Source: Candidatus Giovannonibacteria bacterium RIFCSPHIGHO2_02_43_16 | GTDB taxonomy: Bacteria > Patescibacteriota > Minisyncoccia > JACPKW01 > UBA11713 | Assembly (NCBI GenBank): GCA_001778545.1 | Contig: MFHJ01000018.1 | Span: forward strand, 1-24,733 | Length of the DNA stretch: 24,733 bases | Direction: 5' to 3' | In this document: positions 1-6,612 of the stretch, one piece after another | How the letters are laid out: every line of letters begins with the position of its first letter | Position numbering within the stretch: the first letter of the stretch is position 1 | Translations under genes and position numbers: made by a program | The notes under the pieces: generated by a model | Seen by the model: only the letters and a program-made list of their open reading frames with translations | Databases searched by the model: none | Told to the model about the DNA's origin: nothing

Positions 1-41
1 GCCCGCGCGGAGGAGGGGTCTGGGGAGGAATCCGCGCGGGC
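1..41. terminator. GC-rich hairpin at the window edge, probable terminator
   Basis: The 11-nt arms GCCCGCGCGGA (1-11) and TCCGCGCGGGC (31-41) are perfect inverted repeats around a 19-nt purine-rich loop. On the plus strand the hairpin is followed by a T-rich run (about 43-57), as in an intrinsic terminator for a plus-strand gene outside the window. It also lies directly downstream of the minus-strand Nudix gene and could end that transcript, but any U-tract for that direction is beyond the edge. The hairpin is seen directly; its direction is inference. Confidence 0.55.
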
Positions 42-71
42 TTCGGCTTTCTTTTTTGAAAAAATTGGCGG

Positions 72-506
72 CTATTTCAAATCGGAAACATCCAAATAAT
101 TCTTTCCAGATTTGTGGCTTTGGAATGACAACTTGCACATCTCAAAAATCGGATCGGGTAAGTTGTCTAAATCATACCAAAGCCACGATTCTGACTTTTC
201 CGGCTCAAGCACTTTTGGCTCGCCGCTTTTCCAATCGGCGACTAAACCGATATGGACATAATGCTTCGGCGCGTACTTTGTTACATTTGCTAGAAATTGA
301 AAACGAATGTTTTCAATTTCTATTCCACATTCTTCTTGAACTTCGCGCCGAGTACAATCCGCAAAGGATTCCATGTATTCCAAATGACCGCCCGGGAAGG
401 CGTACTCGCCCTCACCATGCGAACCTTTGCGTTTTCCTAGCAAAACTTTCCCATTTTTGAGAATCATTACGCCTACCCCAACTTTTGGTCTTTGTTGTTC
501 GTTCAT
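72..506 (-). CDS. NUDIX hydrolase, NUDT15/MutT-like nucleoside triphosphate diphosphatase
   Basis: This 144-residue protein has a complete Nudix box of the form GX5EX7REUXEEXGU: GGHLEYMES, then seven residues on, REVQEECGI. It is preceded by the GKRKGSHGEGEYAFPGGH stretch typical of NUDT15-like enzymes, which hydrolyse (often damaged) nucleoside triphosphates to monophosphates plus pyrophosphate in a Mg-dependent way. The C-terminal VLEPEKSESWLWYDLDNLP matches the same subfamily. I chose the ATG at 504-506 (MNEQQRPKVGVG) because this is where family similarity begins. The open frame continues upstream to 611, but that part overlaps the methyltransferase remnant and has no Nudix character. The start lies 4 nt after the stop of the truncated methyltransferase, so the two may be co-transcribed. 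The exact substrate cannot be told from sequence. Confidence 0.9.
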   Translation of the reverse strand: MNEQQRPKVGVGVMILKNGKVLLGKRKGSHGEGEYAFPGGHLEYMESFADCTRREVQEECGIEIENIRFQFLANVTKYAPKHYVHIGLVADWKSGEPKVLEPEKSESWLWYDLDNLPDPIFEMCKLSFQSHKSGKNYLDVSDLK

Positions 507-510
507 AAAT

Positions 511-816
511 TTAGTAAGCAGTCGATCGCGTCCGATGATATGGTTTGTCGCTCTCAAATTTTTCTTGAGTGGCGAGCCAAATAGCGCTCCCGCCAATACT
601 ACAACCCGCATCTAGTATTTTCGCACCGGAAGATATGTGAAGAATATCAGCCAAAAATTTATTTTCATTCAACAGTGCCTCCTTTACACTTTTGGTGTCA
701 CCGTTCCAAAAGCCGTAATGTAACGCATGACTTTCATCGTCTCTATGCCAAAAAATTTTATAAAATGGTGAGGTCTTATCATAGTATTCAGCTATTTGTT
801 TAGTTTGGTCTGCCAT
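511..816 (-). pseudogene. Truncated SAM-dependent methyltransferase (N-terminal part only)
   Basis: The 101-residue frame begins like a small-molecule class I methyltransferase (MADQTKQIAEYYDKTSPFYK, then HALHYGFW, about residues 1-37) and carries SAM-binding motif I, ILDAGCSIGGSAIWLA, at about residues 68-83. It then diverges into a short unrelated tail and stops. From family knowledge, such enzymes run to roughly 250-290 residues and need the beta4-beta7 half for the substrate pocket, all of which is missing here. The stop sits 4 nt before the Nudix start, so a deletion or insertion probably replaced the 3' part of the gene. There is no Shine-Dalgarno at the ATG. It is probably non-functional, though a short expressed peptide cannot be excluded. 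Confidence 0.72.
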
Positions 817-912
817 AACTATTTCGATAATTCATCAACGAAAACATCAAGCGTTTATATAGTTTCTATCCATTTTAATTGCTGGGCAACTTCTTCGGCA
901 AATCTGAAATTG

Positions 913-985
913 TGGACCCGACCGGCCTCGAACCGGTAACCTCCCGCGTGCAAAGCGGGTGCTCTGCCAATTGAGCTACGGGCCC
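913..985 (-). tRNA. tRNA-Ala (anticodon TGC)
   Basis: Read on the minus strand, the sequence folds as a full cloverleaf. The acceptor is GGGCCCG paired with CGGGTCC plus discriminator A. The anticodon stem CCCGC/GCGGG encloses the loop TTTGCAC, giving anticodon TGC (reads GCA and relatives). The T arm contains GGTTCGAGGCC. The third acceptor pair is G3:U70, the classical alanine identity element, which settles the assignment. The 3' CCA is not encoded (CAA follows), so it must be added by a nucleotidyltransferase. The gene lies alone between the LysM-like gene and the methyltransferase remnant. Confidence 0.97.
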
Positions 986-1002
986 TTTCTAAAACTCAAT
1001 TT

Positions 1003-1008
1003 ATTATA
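1003..1008 (-). promoter_or_regulatory. Candidate -10 box for tRNA-Ala
   Basis: An exact TATAAT on the minus strand lies 17 nt upstream of the tRNA 5' end, placing a start about 10 nt before the mature tRNA. No convincing -35 is visible. It falls just after the T-run of the LysM-gene hairpin, consistent with the tRNA having its own promoter. Confidence 0.5.
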
Positions 1009-1011
1009 TGT

Positions 1012-1053
1012 AAAAAGCGGAACTGCGGGAAGCTCTAAGAACTCCCCGCAGTT
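1012..1053 (-). terminator. Probable intrinsic terminator of the LysM-like gene
   Basis: The 9-bp arms AACTGCGGG (1021-1029) and CCCGCAGTT (1045-1053) form a hairpin 15 nt downstream of the LysM-like stop codon. On the minus strand the stem is followed by CCGC and then TTTTT (1016-1012). The four-base gap before the T-run makes it a mediocre terminator. Position between that gene and the tRNA promoter supports the call. Confidence 0.5.
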
Positions 1054-1068
1054 TCTTTACCTACCACA

Positions 1069-1608
1069 TTAGTGGTTATTTATTTTCCCAGTGGTGGTAG
1101 TTGGTTTCATCAACCACTCTGATTCCCGTTGTTTGAGCACTTTTATGTTGACATGTCTTAACGAATCTTCAACCCTTCGCCTCTTGCGCTTAAAAACAAC
1201 AAACGCCAATGATACGTTCATTAAGACCGAGATCGCCAAGCCTCCGTAAATGAATGGGCTCAAGTAATCCATCCTTTCGTATTTCTTGCGCAAGCTCTCG
1301 GCTCCTTCTGTTGCTTTCCTCGCGTCGTCAAGAGCGGTCGTAAGTTGCAGGGCCAAATCGCCGGCCTTGTTTTCAAGCGCTCGCAGATCCGGAAGATTTG
1401 ACGGAATCTTGATACTCTCCCCGACCTTGAGATTCGCACCAAATCGAGGATTCGCTTTTTTTATTTCCTCGACACTGCTCTCCAGATAGCGCGCGTACCC
1501 ATCAAGGGTCGCGCCTTCATGAATCCTGCGCTCTATAACCCAGCCAGATGCCGGAACCGCCTTCATGGCAACAAAAATCAAAACCACCCCGAACAACAAT
1601 CTCTTCAT
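1069..1608 (-). CDS. LysM-like membrane protein with coiled coil and one transmembrane helix
   Basis: This 179-residue protein has a signal-type N-terminus (MKRLLFGVVLIFVAMKAVPASG, 1-22). A LysM-like segment follows at about 25-69 (EGATLDGYARYLESSVEEIK, then a KANPRF...LKVGESIKIPS ending). Next come a charged, likely coiled-coil region (76-112), a transmembrane helix (about 117-139) and a basic stop-transfer cluster KRKRRR. Predicted topology is outside LysM and stalk, with a cytoplasmic tail ending in a TTTT-rich stretch. LysM domains bind peptidoglycan or GlcNAc polymers, so a wall-tethering role is plausible inference. The start is well supported by a perfect AAGGAGG 7 nt before the ATG, the strongest ribosome-binding site I noted in the window. 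It follows the cupredoxin gene by 72 nt. I do not recognise a named family. Confidence 0.75.
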   Translation of the reverse strand: MKRLLFGVVLIFVAMKAVPASGWVIERRIHEGATLDGYARYLESSVEEIKKANPRFGANLKVGESIKIPSNLPDLRALENKAGDLALQLTTALDDARKATEGAESLRKKYERMDYLSPFIYGGLAISVLMNVSLAFVVFKRKRRRVEDSLRHVNIKVLKQRESEWLMKPTTTTGKINNH

Positions 1609-1680
1609 TTCTCTTCCTCCTTAAAATTAAGATCAGCCCAAAAAAGCTTAGCAGAAATTCGTGAATATTGCAATCGTTAT

Positions 1681-2100
1681 CTACTCGACGATTATCTTGC
1701 CGAACTGGATCGGGAACAGGTGGTCGTGCATCGGGCAGGTCTTCACATCCGTGAAAGTGTGCGAGTAACTTTCGCCCGCGTTGATTCCCTGCTTTGCGTC
1801 AAACCCAGGGCAGAGAAGATGCGTTGGGTGCACTCCAGAAGCTGGCCAGCGCTTCTTGGTATCTTTGTTAATAAACTTAACCGTATCTCCCGCCTTAATT
1901 CTCACTTCAGCCGGTGAAAATCCCGAGGCAGTGATATCCACAACAACTTCCTTTGCCGCAACACTGCTTGGAGCTGGCAGAAGATCGCCGGATGATTGGG
2001 GTGCGGGCGCCAAAGTCGGCGCCTGATATTGCGCCCTATAAAAATACCATCCCGCGGCGGCGACAATAACTATTAGGACTGCTATTATTGATGTTTTCAT
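1681..2100 (-). CDS. Membrane-anchored cupredoxin-domain protein
   Basis: This 139-residue protein has an N-terminal hydrophobic anchor (5-21), a Pro/Ala/Ser linker (26-48) and a cupredoxin beta-sandwich (about 50-139, VVVDITASGFSPAEVRIKAG onwards). Candidate copper ligands are His91 or His94 (GVHPTH) and the C-terminal cluster Cys122-Pro-Met-His125-Asp-His127. The usual Met ligand a few residues after the second His is absent, leaving Gln132 at the closest position. Classical type I sites use His, Cys, His and Met, and stellacyanin uses Gln, so the site looks non-standard and its metal binding is uncertain. It would face the outside of the membrane. The upstream neighbour is the RnfD-FNR fusion, suggesting an electron-transfer partnership; this is inference. 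Confidence 0.85.
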   Translation of the reverse strand: MKTSIIAVLIVIVAAAGWYFYRAQYQAPTLAPAPQSSGDLLPAPSSVAAKEVVVDITASGFSPAEVRIKAGDTVKFINKDTKKRWPASGVHPTHLLCPGFDAKQGINAGESYSHTFTDVKTCPMHDHLFPIQFGKIIVE

Positions 2101-2108
2101 ATTGTATT

Positions 2109-2137
2109 ATTATATCCCAGTTATTATTTCATGAAAA
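2109..2137 (-). promoter_or_regulatory. Candidate promoter of the cupredoxin gene, possibly leaderless
   Basis: On the minus strand, TTTTCA (2137-2132), a 17-nt spacer and an exact TATAAT (2114-2109) precede the cupredoxin ATG (2100-2098). Only 8 nt separate the -10 box from the ATG, so transcription would begin within a base or two of the start codon. No Shine-Dalgarno is present. The promoter overlaps the 3' end of the RnfD-FNR gene. Confidence 0.55.
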
Positions 2138-3559
2138 CCCAGGAAAATAATCCGTCGTGATATTTTTTCTTCGAACGCCCATGCCACGAAGCATTTTTTT
2201 AAACGCGTCCACCATTGCTTCCGGACCCGAAATGTAAAATATCCTCTCCCGCCAATCCGCGAGTTTTTCGCGGATCAATGCCGCGTCGATTAATCTTGAA
2301 ATGACATATTCTGTCCGCAACCCTATTTTGGCCTCGGCCTCGATAAATAAATATCTATACGCTATCTTATTTTCGTTTTTCACGGCATAGAGGAGAGCTA
2401 TATCCCGGCGCTCCCCAGAATCAACCATATATTTAATCATGCTTCGAAAAGGCGTGATTCCTATCCCGCCCGCTATAAAAGCGAGTTTCTTTTTTTTATC
2501 GCGCGGAAGCGTAAAATCTCCGGCAAGCTGGCCTGCAAACGCTCTTTGCCCATTTTTTAATTCAATTAAGTTTTTTTTAAAACTGGACGGCGGGCGGCTT
2601 AATTTCACTCCGAGCTTTATTTCCTGCTCTGTCGGCGAAGAAGCGATTGTGAAATACCGCCTGACTCCACGGCTGTCGGGGCGATCGTGCGGGAGCGTCC
2701 ACTCGAGATATTGTCCGGGCGCGAAGGATATTTTTTTATCCGGACTGAAAACGAACTCAAAAATATCTTTCGCAATTTCATTTTTGTTTTTTAGCGTGAG
2801 GAATATTTTTTTCTTAAACCCGACAATATACGAAAATGTGTTCCCCGCGATCAATATAAATTCCGGCGGCGCGGCGTTGAAAAAAAGACCAATCAAAACC
2901 CCATAAATAATTCTAAGTTTTTTTGTCGGCGGCGTCGTTATTGGTTCGGTCAGCATAATTGTTCCAAAAAATATGGCCGGCCAAGACAAAATAGCTTCCA
3001 TAAATGCTCCGAAAAAATAAAAAGCTGACACGAGCAATGTAGCAAAAAATGAGAAAAAAAGGTCGAATCTTCTGATCTTTCGGACAATCAAAAATCCTGT
3101 AATCAATATTGCTGGAAACATGGCCGAAGTCCCAACCCACCAAGAAGCGCCGCCGAGATCAAGAAGGAAAATAGCTGCCGCCCCGAACGCCGCAGGATTG
3201 AAAATATGGCGCCGAAACGGAGCGATAAGGTATTTAGACGCCATCGCGATGATGCCGGCGAGCGCTAAAATTCCGGCTCCATTCAAATCCATCGCGGGAG
3301 TTAAAATAAAAAATAAAATCAAGGCGGAGATGAAGCAGGATTCGGTATTAACTGGGGCGCCAAATAATCTAGCAAAAATGTAATTCGAGGTATAGCAAGC
3401 TGCAGTTAAAATAGCCGCGGACAACATAAGCTCAGCGGGCGTAAAATCAATTAGACCCAAAAACGAGAAAATGAGCGCGAATAGAGCCATGCCAAAAAGC
3501 GCATACATCGCCAAACGGTACATTGTTATCGAATTCAGGAAATTATCTACGAAGCGCAT
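2129..3559 (-). CDS. RnfD/NqrB-like membrane domain fused to FAD/NAD(P) reductase module
   Basis: This 476-residue protein has two parts. Residues 1 to about 247 are polytopic and resemble the RnfD/NqrB family: HIFNPAAFG (118-125) and MLTEPITTPPT (202-212), equivalent to the family's MxTDPVTSPxT motif. The loop carrying the covalent-FMN Ser/Thr-Gly-Ala-Thr motif is not seen. Residues about 250-476 form a ferredoxin-NADP reductase-type module: FAD motif RRYFTIAS (300-307), nucleotide motif GGIGITPFRS (364-373) and ISGPEAM (443-449), with an aromatic C-terminal end (YFPGFS). Such a fusion could pass electrons between NAD(P)H and a membrane or extracytoplasmic acceptor. No rnfABCEG genes are nearby. 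Its ATG directly abuts the ddl stop, implying co-transcription with murF-ddl, and the cupredoxin gene follows 28 nt later. The domain call is firm; partner and direction are unknown. Confidence 0.88.
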   Translation of the reverse strand: MRFVDNFLNSITMYRLAMYALFGMALFALIFSFLGLIDFTPAELMLSAAILTAACYTSNYIFARLFGAPVNTESCFISALILFFILTPAMDLNGAGILALAGIIAMASKYLIAPFRRHIFNPAAFGAAAIFLLDLGGASWWVGTSAMFPAILITGFLIVRKIRRFDLFFSFFATLLVSAFYFFGAFMEAILSWPAIFFGTIMLTEPITTPPTKKLRIIYGVLIGLFFNAAPPEFILIAGNTFSYIVGFKKKIFLTLKNKNEIAKDIFEFVFSPDKKISFAPGQYLEWTLPHDRPDSRGVRRYFTIASSPTEQEIKLGVKLSRPPSSFKKNLIELKNGQRAFAGQLAGDFTLPRDKKKKLAFIAGGIGITPFRSMIKYMVDSGERRDIALLYAVKNENKIAYRYLFIEAEAKIGLRTEYVISRLIDAALIREKLADWRERIFYISGPEAMVDAFKKMLRGMGVRRKNITTDYFPGFS

Positions 3560-4522
3560 CTATTTTGTGAGCGCCAAAGACACTAAGTGGTCCAATAGAT
3601 TCGGGAAAGATAAACCGATGGCTTCGGATGCTTTCGGCAAGAGCGATTCTGAAGTAAGTCCCGGTAAAGTATTTGTTTCTAAAATATAAATTCCTTTTGG
3701 AGATATGATGAAGTCGGATCGTGAATAATGACGCAATCCCAATGCGCTATGCGCCCTAACTGCCATTTCCTGAATCTCTTTAGAAATTTTATCGTCTAAA
3801 TGCGCGGGGCAGATTTCTTTGGTCGCGCCATTATATTTAACTTCGTAATTAAAAAAATTGCCATCGGGAGGGATTATTTCAATCACGGGCAGTGCGTAAT
3901 ATTCCTTTCCGCGGAAATTTTCAAGAACCCCGCATGTCGCTTCTCTGCCCGCGATAAATTCTTCCGCGAGAGCTTCATCATCATATAAAAACGCTTTTTC
4001 AAGCGCGGAGGGAATTTCCGGCACATCTTTCGCGATCGCAACGCCGACCGAGGATCCCCTGCCCGCGGGCTTGATTATCCATGGTGGGAAAAGAGTTTCG
4101 TTTATATCGCGCGCTGAATCCTTCAAATTCGCCGATTTTTTTACAACAAGGCCTCTCGGCGTTTTTAACCCTGTTTTTTTATACACATCCTTGGCAATAC
4201 TTTTCTTCATGGCCATAGCAGACGCAAGTATGCCTGATCCGGTATACGGAATTTTATGTCCTTCCAAAATCTGCTGGACCTGCCCGTCTTCCCCATATTC
4301 GCCATGAAGCGCGTTAAAAACAGCGTCTACTTTCCGGAAAATCTTTGCGGGCTCGCTCGGAAATCCGTCCATGTGCCAGGCACAGTCCCTGGAAATTAAA
4401 ATGTCGTGCGCGTGATATTTATCTTTCGGCAGAAATTTTAAAACGTTTCTCCCAGTCATGAGAGATATCTCGTACTCCGCGGAAGGCCCGCCGCGCAAAA
4501 CCGCCACTCGAATTTTCGCCAT
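3560..4522 (-). CDS. ddl: D-alanine--D-alanine ligase
   Basis: This 320-residue ATP-grasp enzyme, of normal Ddl length, joins two D-Ala with ATP to make the D-Ala-D-Ala dipeptide of peptidoglycan precursors in the cytoplasm. Visible family marks are GGPSAEYEIS at the N-terminus (10-20, with the substrate-binding Glu), HGEYGEDG (73-80), the ATP-grasp strand KPAGRGSSVGV (151-161), YEVKY (226-230), RSDF (268-271) and the terminal LETNTLPGLTSESLLPKA (281-298) holding the metal- and phosphate-binding Glu and Asn. It sits 19 nt downstream of murF, whose product uses the dipeptide, and immediately before the RnfD-FNR gene. An exact TATAAT lies 6 nt before its ATG, so it may also have its own start. 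Confidence 0.97.
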   Translation of the reverse strand: MAKIRVAVLRGGPSAEYEISLMTGRNVLKFLPKDKYHAHDILISRDCAWHMDGFPSEPAKIFRKVDAVFNALHGEYGEDGQVQQILEGHKIPYTGSGILASAMAMKKSIAKDVYKKTGLKTPRGLVVKKSANLKDSARDINETLFPPWIIKPAGRGSSVGVAIAKDVPEIPSALEKAFLYDDEALAEEFIAGREATCGVLENFRGKEYYALPVIEIIPPDGNFFNYEVKYNGATKEICPAHLDDKISKEIQEMAVRAHSALGLRHYSRSDFIISPKGIYILETNTLPGLTSESLLPKASEAIGLSFPNLLDHLVSLALTK

Positions 4523-4528
4523 TTAGAT

Positions 4529-4534
4529 ATTATA
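4529..4534 (-). promoter_or_regulatory. Candidate -10 box immediately upstream of ddl
   Basis: An exact minus-strand TATAAT ends 6 nt before the ddl ATG in the 19-nt murF-ddl gap. If used, the transcript would be essentially leaderless. No good -35 is evident, and no Shine-Dalgarno is visible at the ddl start. Confidence 0.35.
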
Positions 4535-4541
4535 GCTTTAT

Positions 4542-5852
4542 TTACCTATTTTCCCAGCCGTCGTCCTGCCTGCACAAAAGCTCTTTTTTCTTCTCCGGCT
4601 CGGCCATGAGCCGCTCCACAATTTTCTCCATCCGCATGCCCTGTGATCCTTTAATCAATAGAATGTCGCCCGGTTTTATAATTTTTTCAAGCTCGTCCGC
4701 AGCGCGCTCGGATGTCTCAAAAGTGTAGATGCTTCGCTTTTTAAACCCGGCCTTAATCGCGCCTTCCATAAAAAATTTCGCGCGAACCCCGACTGTGCAT
4801 AAAATATCTGAAACATCGGCGGCAATATTCCCTAAATCGCGATGCGCGGTTATTGTATGTTTCCCAAGCTCGAGCATATCCCCCAAAACCGCGATTTTCC
4901 TTCCTTCTTTAGAGGGTGGTTCAATTTCCTCAAGAACCTTTAAGGCGGCCTCTAAGGCTTTTGGAGAGGAATTATAAGAGTCGTCCAAAATCAAAGTATT
5001 TTTTATACCGCGGATTAATTTTAATCGCCCGGGAGGAGGCGAATAGATCGAAATCATTTCAATGCTATCCTCCAATTTCATTCCGAATACGGATCCGACC
5101 GCGATTGCGGCAAGAGCAGGATAAGCATTATGCGAACCAAAAGCGTTTAAGATTTTTGCAGGAAATTCATCTTTCTTATTTCTTACCTTAAATTCAATGC
5201 CTTCTGGGACTCCCGCTGGATCTTCTTTTCTCAAAAATATTCCGTAATCCAGCGCTTCAAAATCAGCGCCGTCGGAAAACCCGTATGTTAATATTTTAGC
5301 GCTAGTATTCTTTCCAATTTCCATTATTCTCTCGTCGTCAAAATTTAAAATAACAGTGGCGCTCTCGCCAAGCCCCCTGATTAGCTCTTCTTTCTCGGCA
5401 AAAACTTCTTCCGGCCCGGAAAAGAATTCAACGTGGACCGGAATTTCCGCGAGCGCCGTCAAAACTGCGACGTCGGGCTTAAGCCATAATCTTATCTTTT
5501 TAATATCTTCCGGCCGATCAGCGCCAACTTCCAAGACTAGAATTTCAGGGTAAATCTCCTGTGCGACGATGGCTTTAATTCCTTTCCAAAAAGCAGCAAG
5601 CCACTTGTAAATAGAATTCCATCCGCTCTCCGCTCCTATTATCGCGAGCGGCACGCCGAGCTCGGAATTATAACTTTTCTTGCTTTTTCTAACCCTGAAT
5701 TTTTTCTCGAGGACTTTCGCAATCGCATCTTTGGTCGAGGTCTTTCCTACCGATCCTGTCACCGCAACAATTTTCGCCTTATATTTTTTCAAAATCAGCC
5801 GCGCCTCCCAAGTCAACACAAAAACGACTATTTTTTTCAGTATTTCGCGCAT
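4542..5852 (-). CDS. murF: UDP-N-acetylmuramoyl-tripeptide--D-alanyl-D-alanine ligase
   Basis: This Mur ligase of 436 residues adds D-Ala-D-Ala to the UDP-MurNAc-tripeptide in the cytoplasm. The P-loop VTGSVGKTSTK is at 31-41. It is followed by KKSYNSELGVPLAI, the LEVGADRPEDIKKI segment, DDSYNSSPKALEAAL of the central domain, LGDMLELG, and the C-terminal ligase-domain LLIKGSQGMRMEKIV. The P-loop lies only about 30 residues from the N-terminus, whereas a typical MurF has about 100 residues of UDP-binding domain first; here that is replaced by a short hydrophobic/basic helix (MREILKKIVVFVLTWEARLI). No better upstream start exists because a REP palindrome lies there. It is followed by ddl, its natural partner. 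Upstream, a transposase unit separates it from ftsI. Confidence 0.93.
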   Translation of the reverse strand: MREILKKIVVFVLTWEARLILKKYKAKIVAVTGSVGKTSTKDAIAKVLEKKFRVRKSKKSYNSELGVPLAIIGAESGWNSIYKWLAAFWKGIKAIVAQEIYPEILVLEVGADRPEDIKKIRLWLKPDVAVLTALAEIPVHVEFFSGPEEVFAEKEELIRGLGESATVILNFDDERIMEIGKNTSAKILTYGFSDGADFEALDYGIFLRKEDPAGVPEGIEFKVRNKKDEFPAKILNAFGSHNAYPALAAIAVGSVFGMKLEDSIEMISIYSPPPGRLKLIRGIKNTLILDDSYNSSPKALEAALKVLEEIEPPSKEGRKIAVLGDMLELGKHTITAHRDLGNIAADVSDILCTVGVRAKFFMEGAIKAGFKKRSIYTFETSERAADELEKIIKPGDILLIKGSQGMRMEKIVERLMAEPEKKKELLCRQDDGWENR

Positions 5853-5870
5853 ATTCTAAATATAGCATCC

Positions 5871-5876
5871 ATTATA
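5871..5876 (-). promoter_or_regulatory. Candidate -10 box for murF-ddl-RnfD/FNR
   Basis: An exact minus-strand TATAAT lies 18 nt upstream of the murF ATG, inside the 54 nt left between murF and the REP palindrome. The -35 region is weak. It may let murF be transcribed despite the opposing insertion that cuts it off from ftsI; that role is inference. Confidence 0.4.
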
Positions 5877-5906
5877 AGTCATCTAAAGAAAGGGGTAATT
5901 AGATTC

Positions 5907-5931
5907 CACTTAGGTGTCCGACACCTAAGTG
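5907..5931. repeat. REP-like palindrome, left copy
   Basis: The arms CACTTAGGTGTC and GACACCTAAGTG (12 nt each) flank a single central C. The copy ends 13 nt before the transposase ATG. The 25-nt core is identical, including the asymmetric centre, to the right copy, which suggests both are recognition sites for the adjacent transposase. Confidence 0.9.
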
Positions 5932-5944
5932 CTAAAATAAAGAT

Positions 5945-6586
5945 ATGAGAAAAACTCCATTTGTTTCAGGAGAATATTACCACATATATAATCGTGGCGT
6001 AGATAAACGTACTATTTTTTCTCAAAAACACGATTTAGATAGATTCTTGAAATGCATGATTGAATTTAATAATGTCGAGCCGATCGGCAGCCTATATCAG
6101 CTTTCTTTTGAAAAGCACGGGAATAAAAACTCAAAAAGTAATTTGGTTGACATTGTTTGTTACTGCTTGAATGAAAACCATTTTCATTTAATTCTAAGAT
6201 GCTTAAAAGATAATTCCATCAGCGAATATATGAAACGCATAGGCGGCGGATACGCGAATTATTTTAATATTAAATACCGAAGAAGTGGCGCGCTATTCCA
6301 AGGAAAATTTAAATCTAGACATATAGATTCCAATGCTTATCTCACACATCTGTCGGCTTATGTTAATCTGAATAACAAAGTTCACAAAAATAATGGTCTT
6401 TATGGATCGAGTTGGCAGGAATATTTAGATAATCGGCAAAACGGACTTTGTAAGAAGGAAATTATATTAAAGCAATTTAGTAATTCAATTGATTATAAAA
6501 ACTTTGCAGAGGAATCTCTAGGGAATATTTTGGAACGAAAAGACCGCTTTAGAGAAATGGAAACCTTACTCCTCGAAGAAAAATGA
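5945..6586 (+). CDS. REP-associated tyrosine transposase (Y1/HUH, TnpA_REP-like)
   Basis: This 213-residue member of the Y1 transposase superfamily has the N-terminal YYHIYNRGVDKRTIF typical of REP-associated transposases. Its metal-binding HUH motif is ENHFHLIL (His79 and His81). RRSGALFQGKFKSRHID (112-128) follows, then the catalytic-tyrosine region AYLTHLSAYVNLN, where Tyr139 is the likely nucleophile by analogy with RYIHLNP. HUH enzymes nick single-stranded DNA at foldback hairpins and bond covalently through tyrosine; REP-type members act on small palindromes like those flanking this gene. The key residues are intact, so it is probably active. Its stop codon TGA shares its last A with the right palindrome. 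It is transcribed against all its neighbours. Confidence 0.93.
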   Translation: MRKTPFVSGEYYHIYNRGVDKRTIFSQKHDLDRFLKCMIEFNNVEPIGSLYQLSFEKHGNKNSKSNLVDIVCYCLNENHFHLILRCLKDNSISEYMKRIGGGYANYFNIKYRRSGALFQGKFKSRHIDSNAYLTHLSAYVNLNNKVHKNNGLYGSSWQEYLDNRQNGLCKKEIILKQFSNSIDYKNFAEESLGNILERKDRFREMETLLLEEK

Positions 6587-6612
6587 CACTTAGGTGTCCG
6601 ACACCTAAGTGT
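6586..6612. repeat. REP-like palindrome, right copy, between two stop codons
   Basis: The same core as the left copy is extended by one matching pair, giving 13-nt arms ACACTTAGGTGTC and GACACCTAAGTGT around a central C. Its first base is the last base of the transposase stop (TGA, 6584-6586). Its last base is the final base of the minus-strand ftsI stop (TAA, 6614-6612). It therefore fills exactly the space between two convergent genes. The strong stem could also block transcription in both directions, though there is no T-run. Confidence 0.9.

Larger units (their letters stand above)
5907..6612 (+). mobile_element. REP-transposase unit (REPtron-like) inside the division/cell-wall cluster
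   Basis: A REP-type tyrosine transposase gene is bracketed by two identical 25-bp near-perfect palindromes (5907-5931 and 6587-6611) in the same orientation. The unit is on the plus strand while all surrounding genes from mraZ to the cupredoxin are on the minus strand, and it separates ftsI from murF, genes that normally adjoin in dcw clusters. Its codon use is visibly more AT-rich than its neighbours. No longer terminal inverted repeats or target duplications are evident, which fits Y1 (IS200/REP) chemistry. Whether the element moves as a unit or the transposase is domesticated cannot be told. Confidence 0.8.

Noticed and set aside
72..611. Longer Nudix reading frame starting at 611
   Set aside because: The 35 extra residues overlap the methyltransferase remnant and show no family similarity; the ATG at 504-506 fits NUDT15-like N-termini.
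817..912. Extra small gene between tRNA-Ala and the methyltransferase remnant
   Set aside because: No start-to-stop frame with coding character or ribosome site was visible on either strand.
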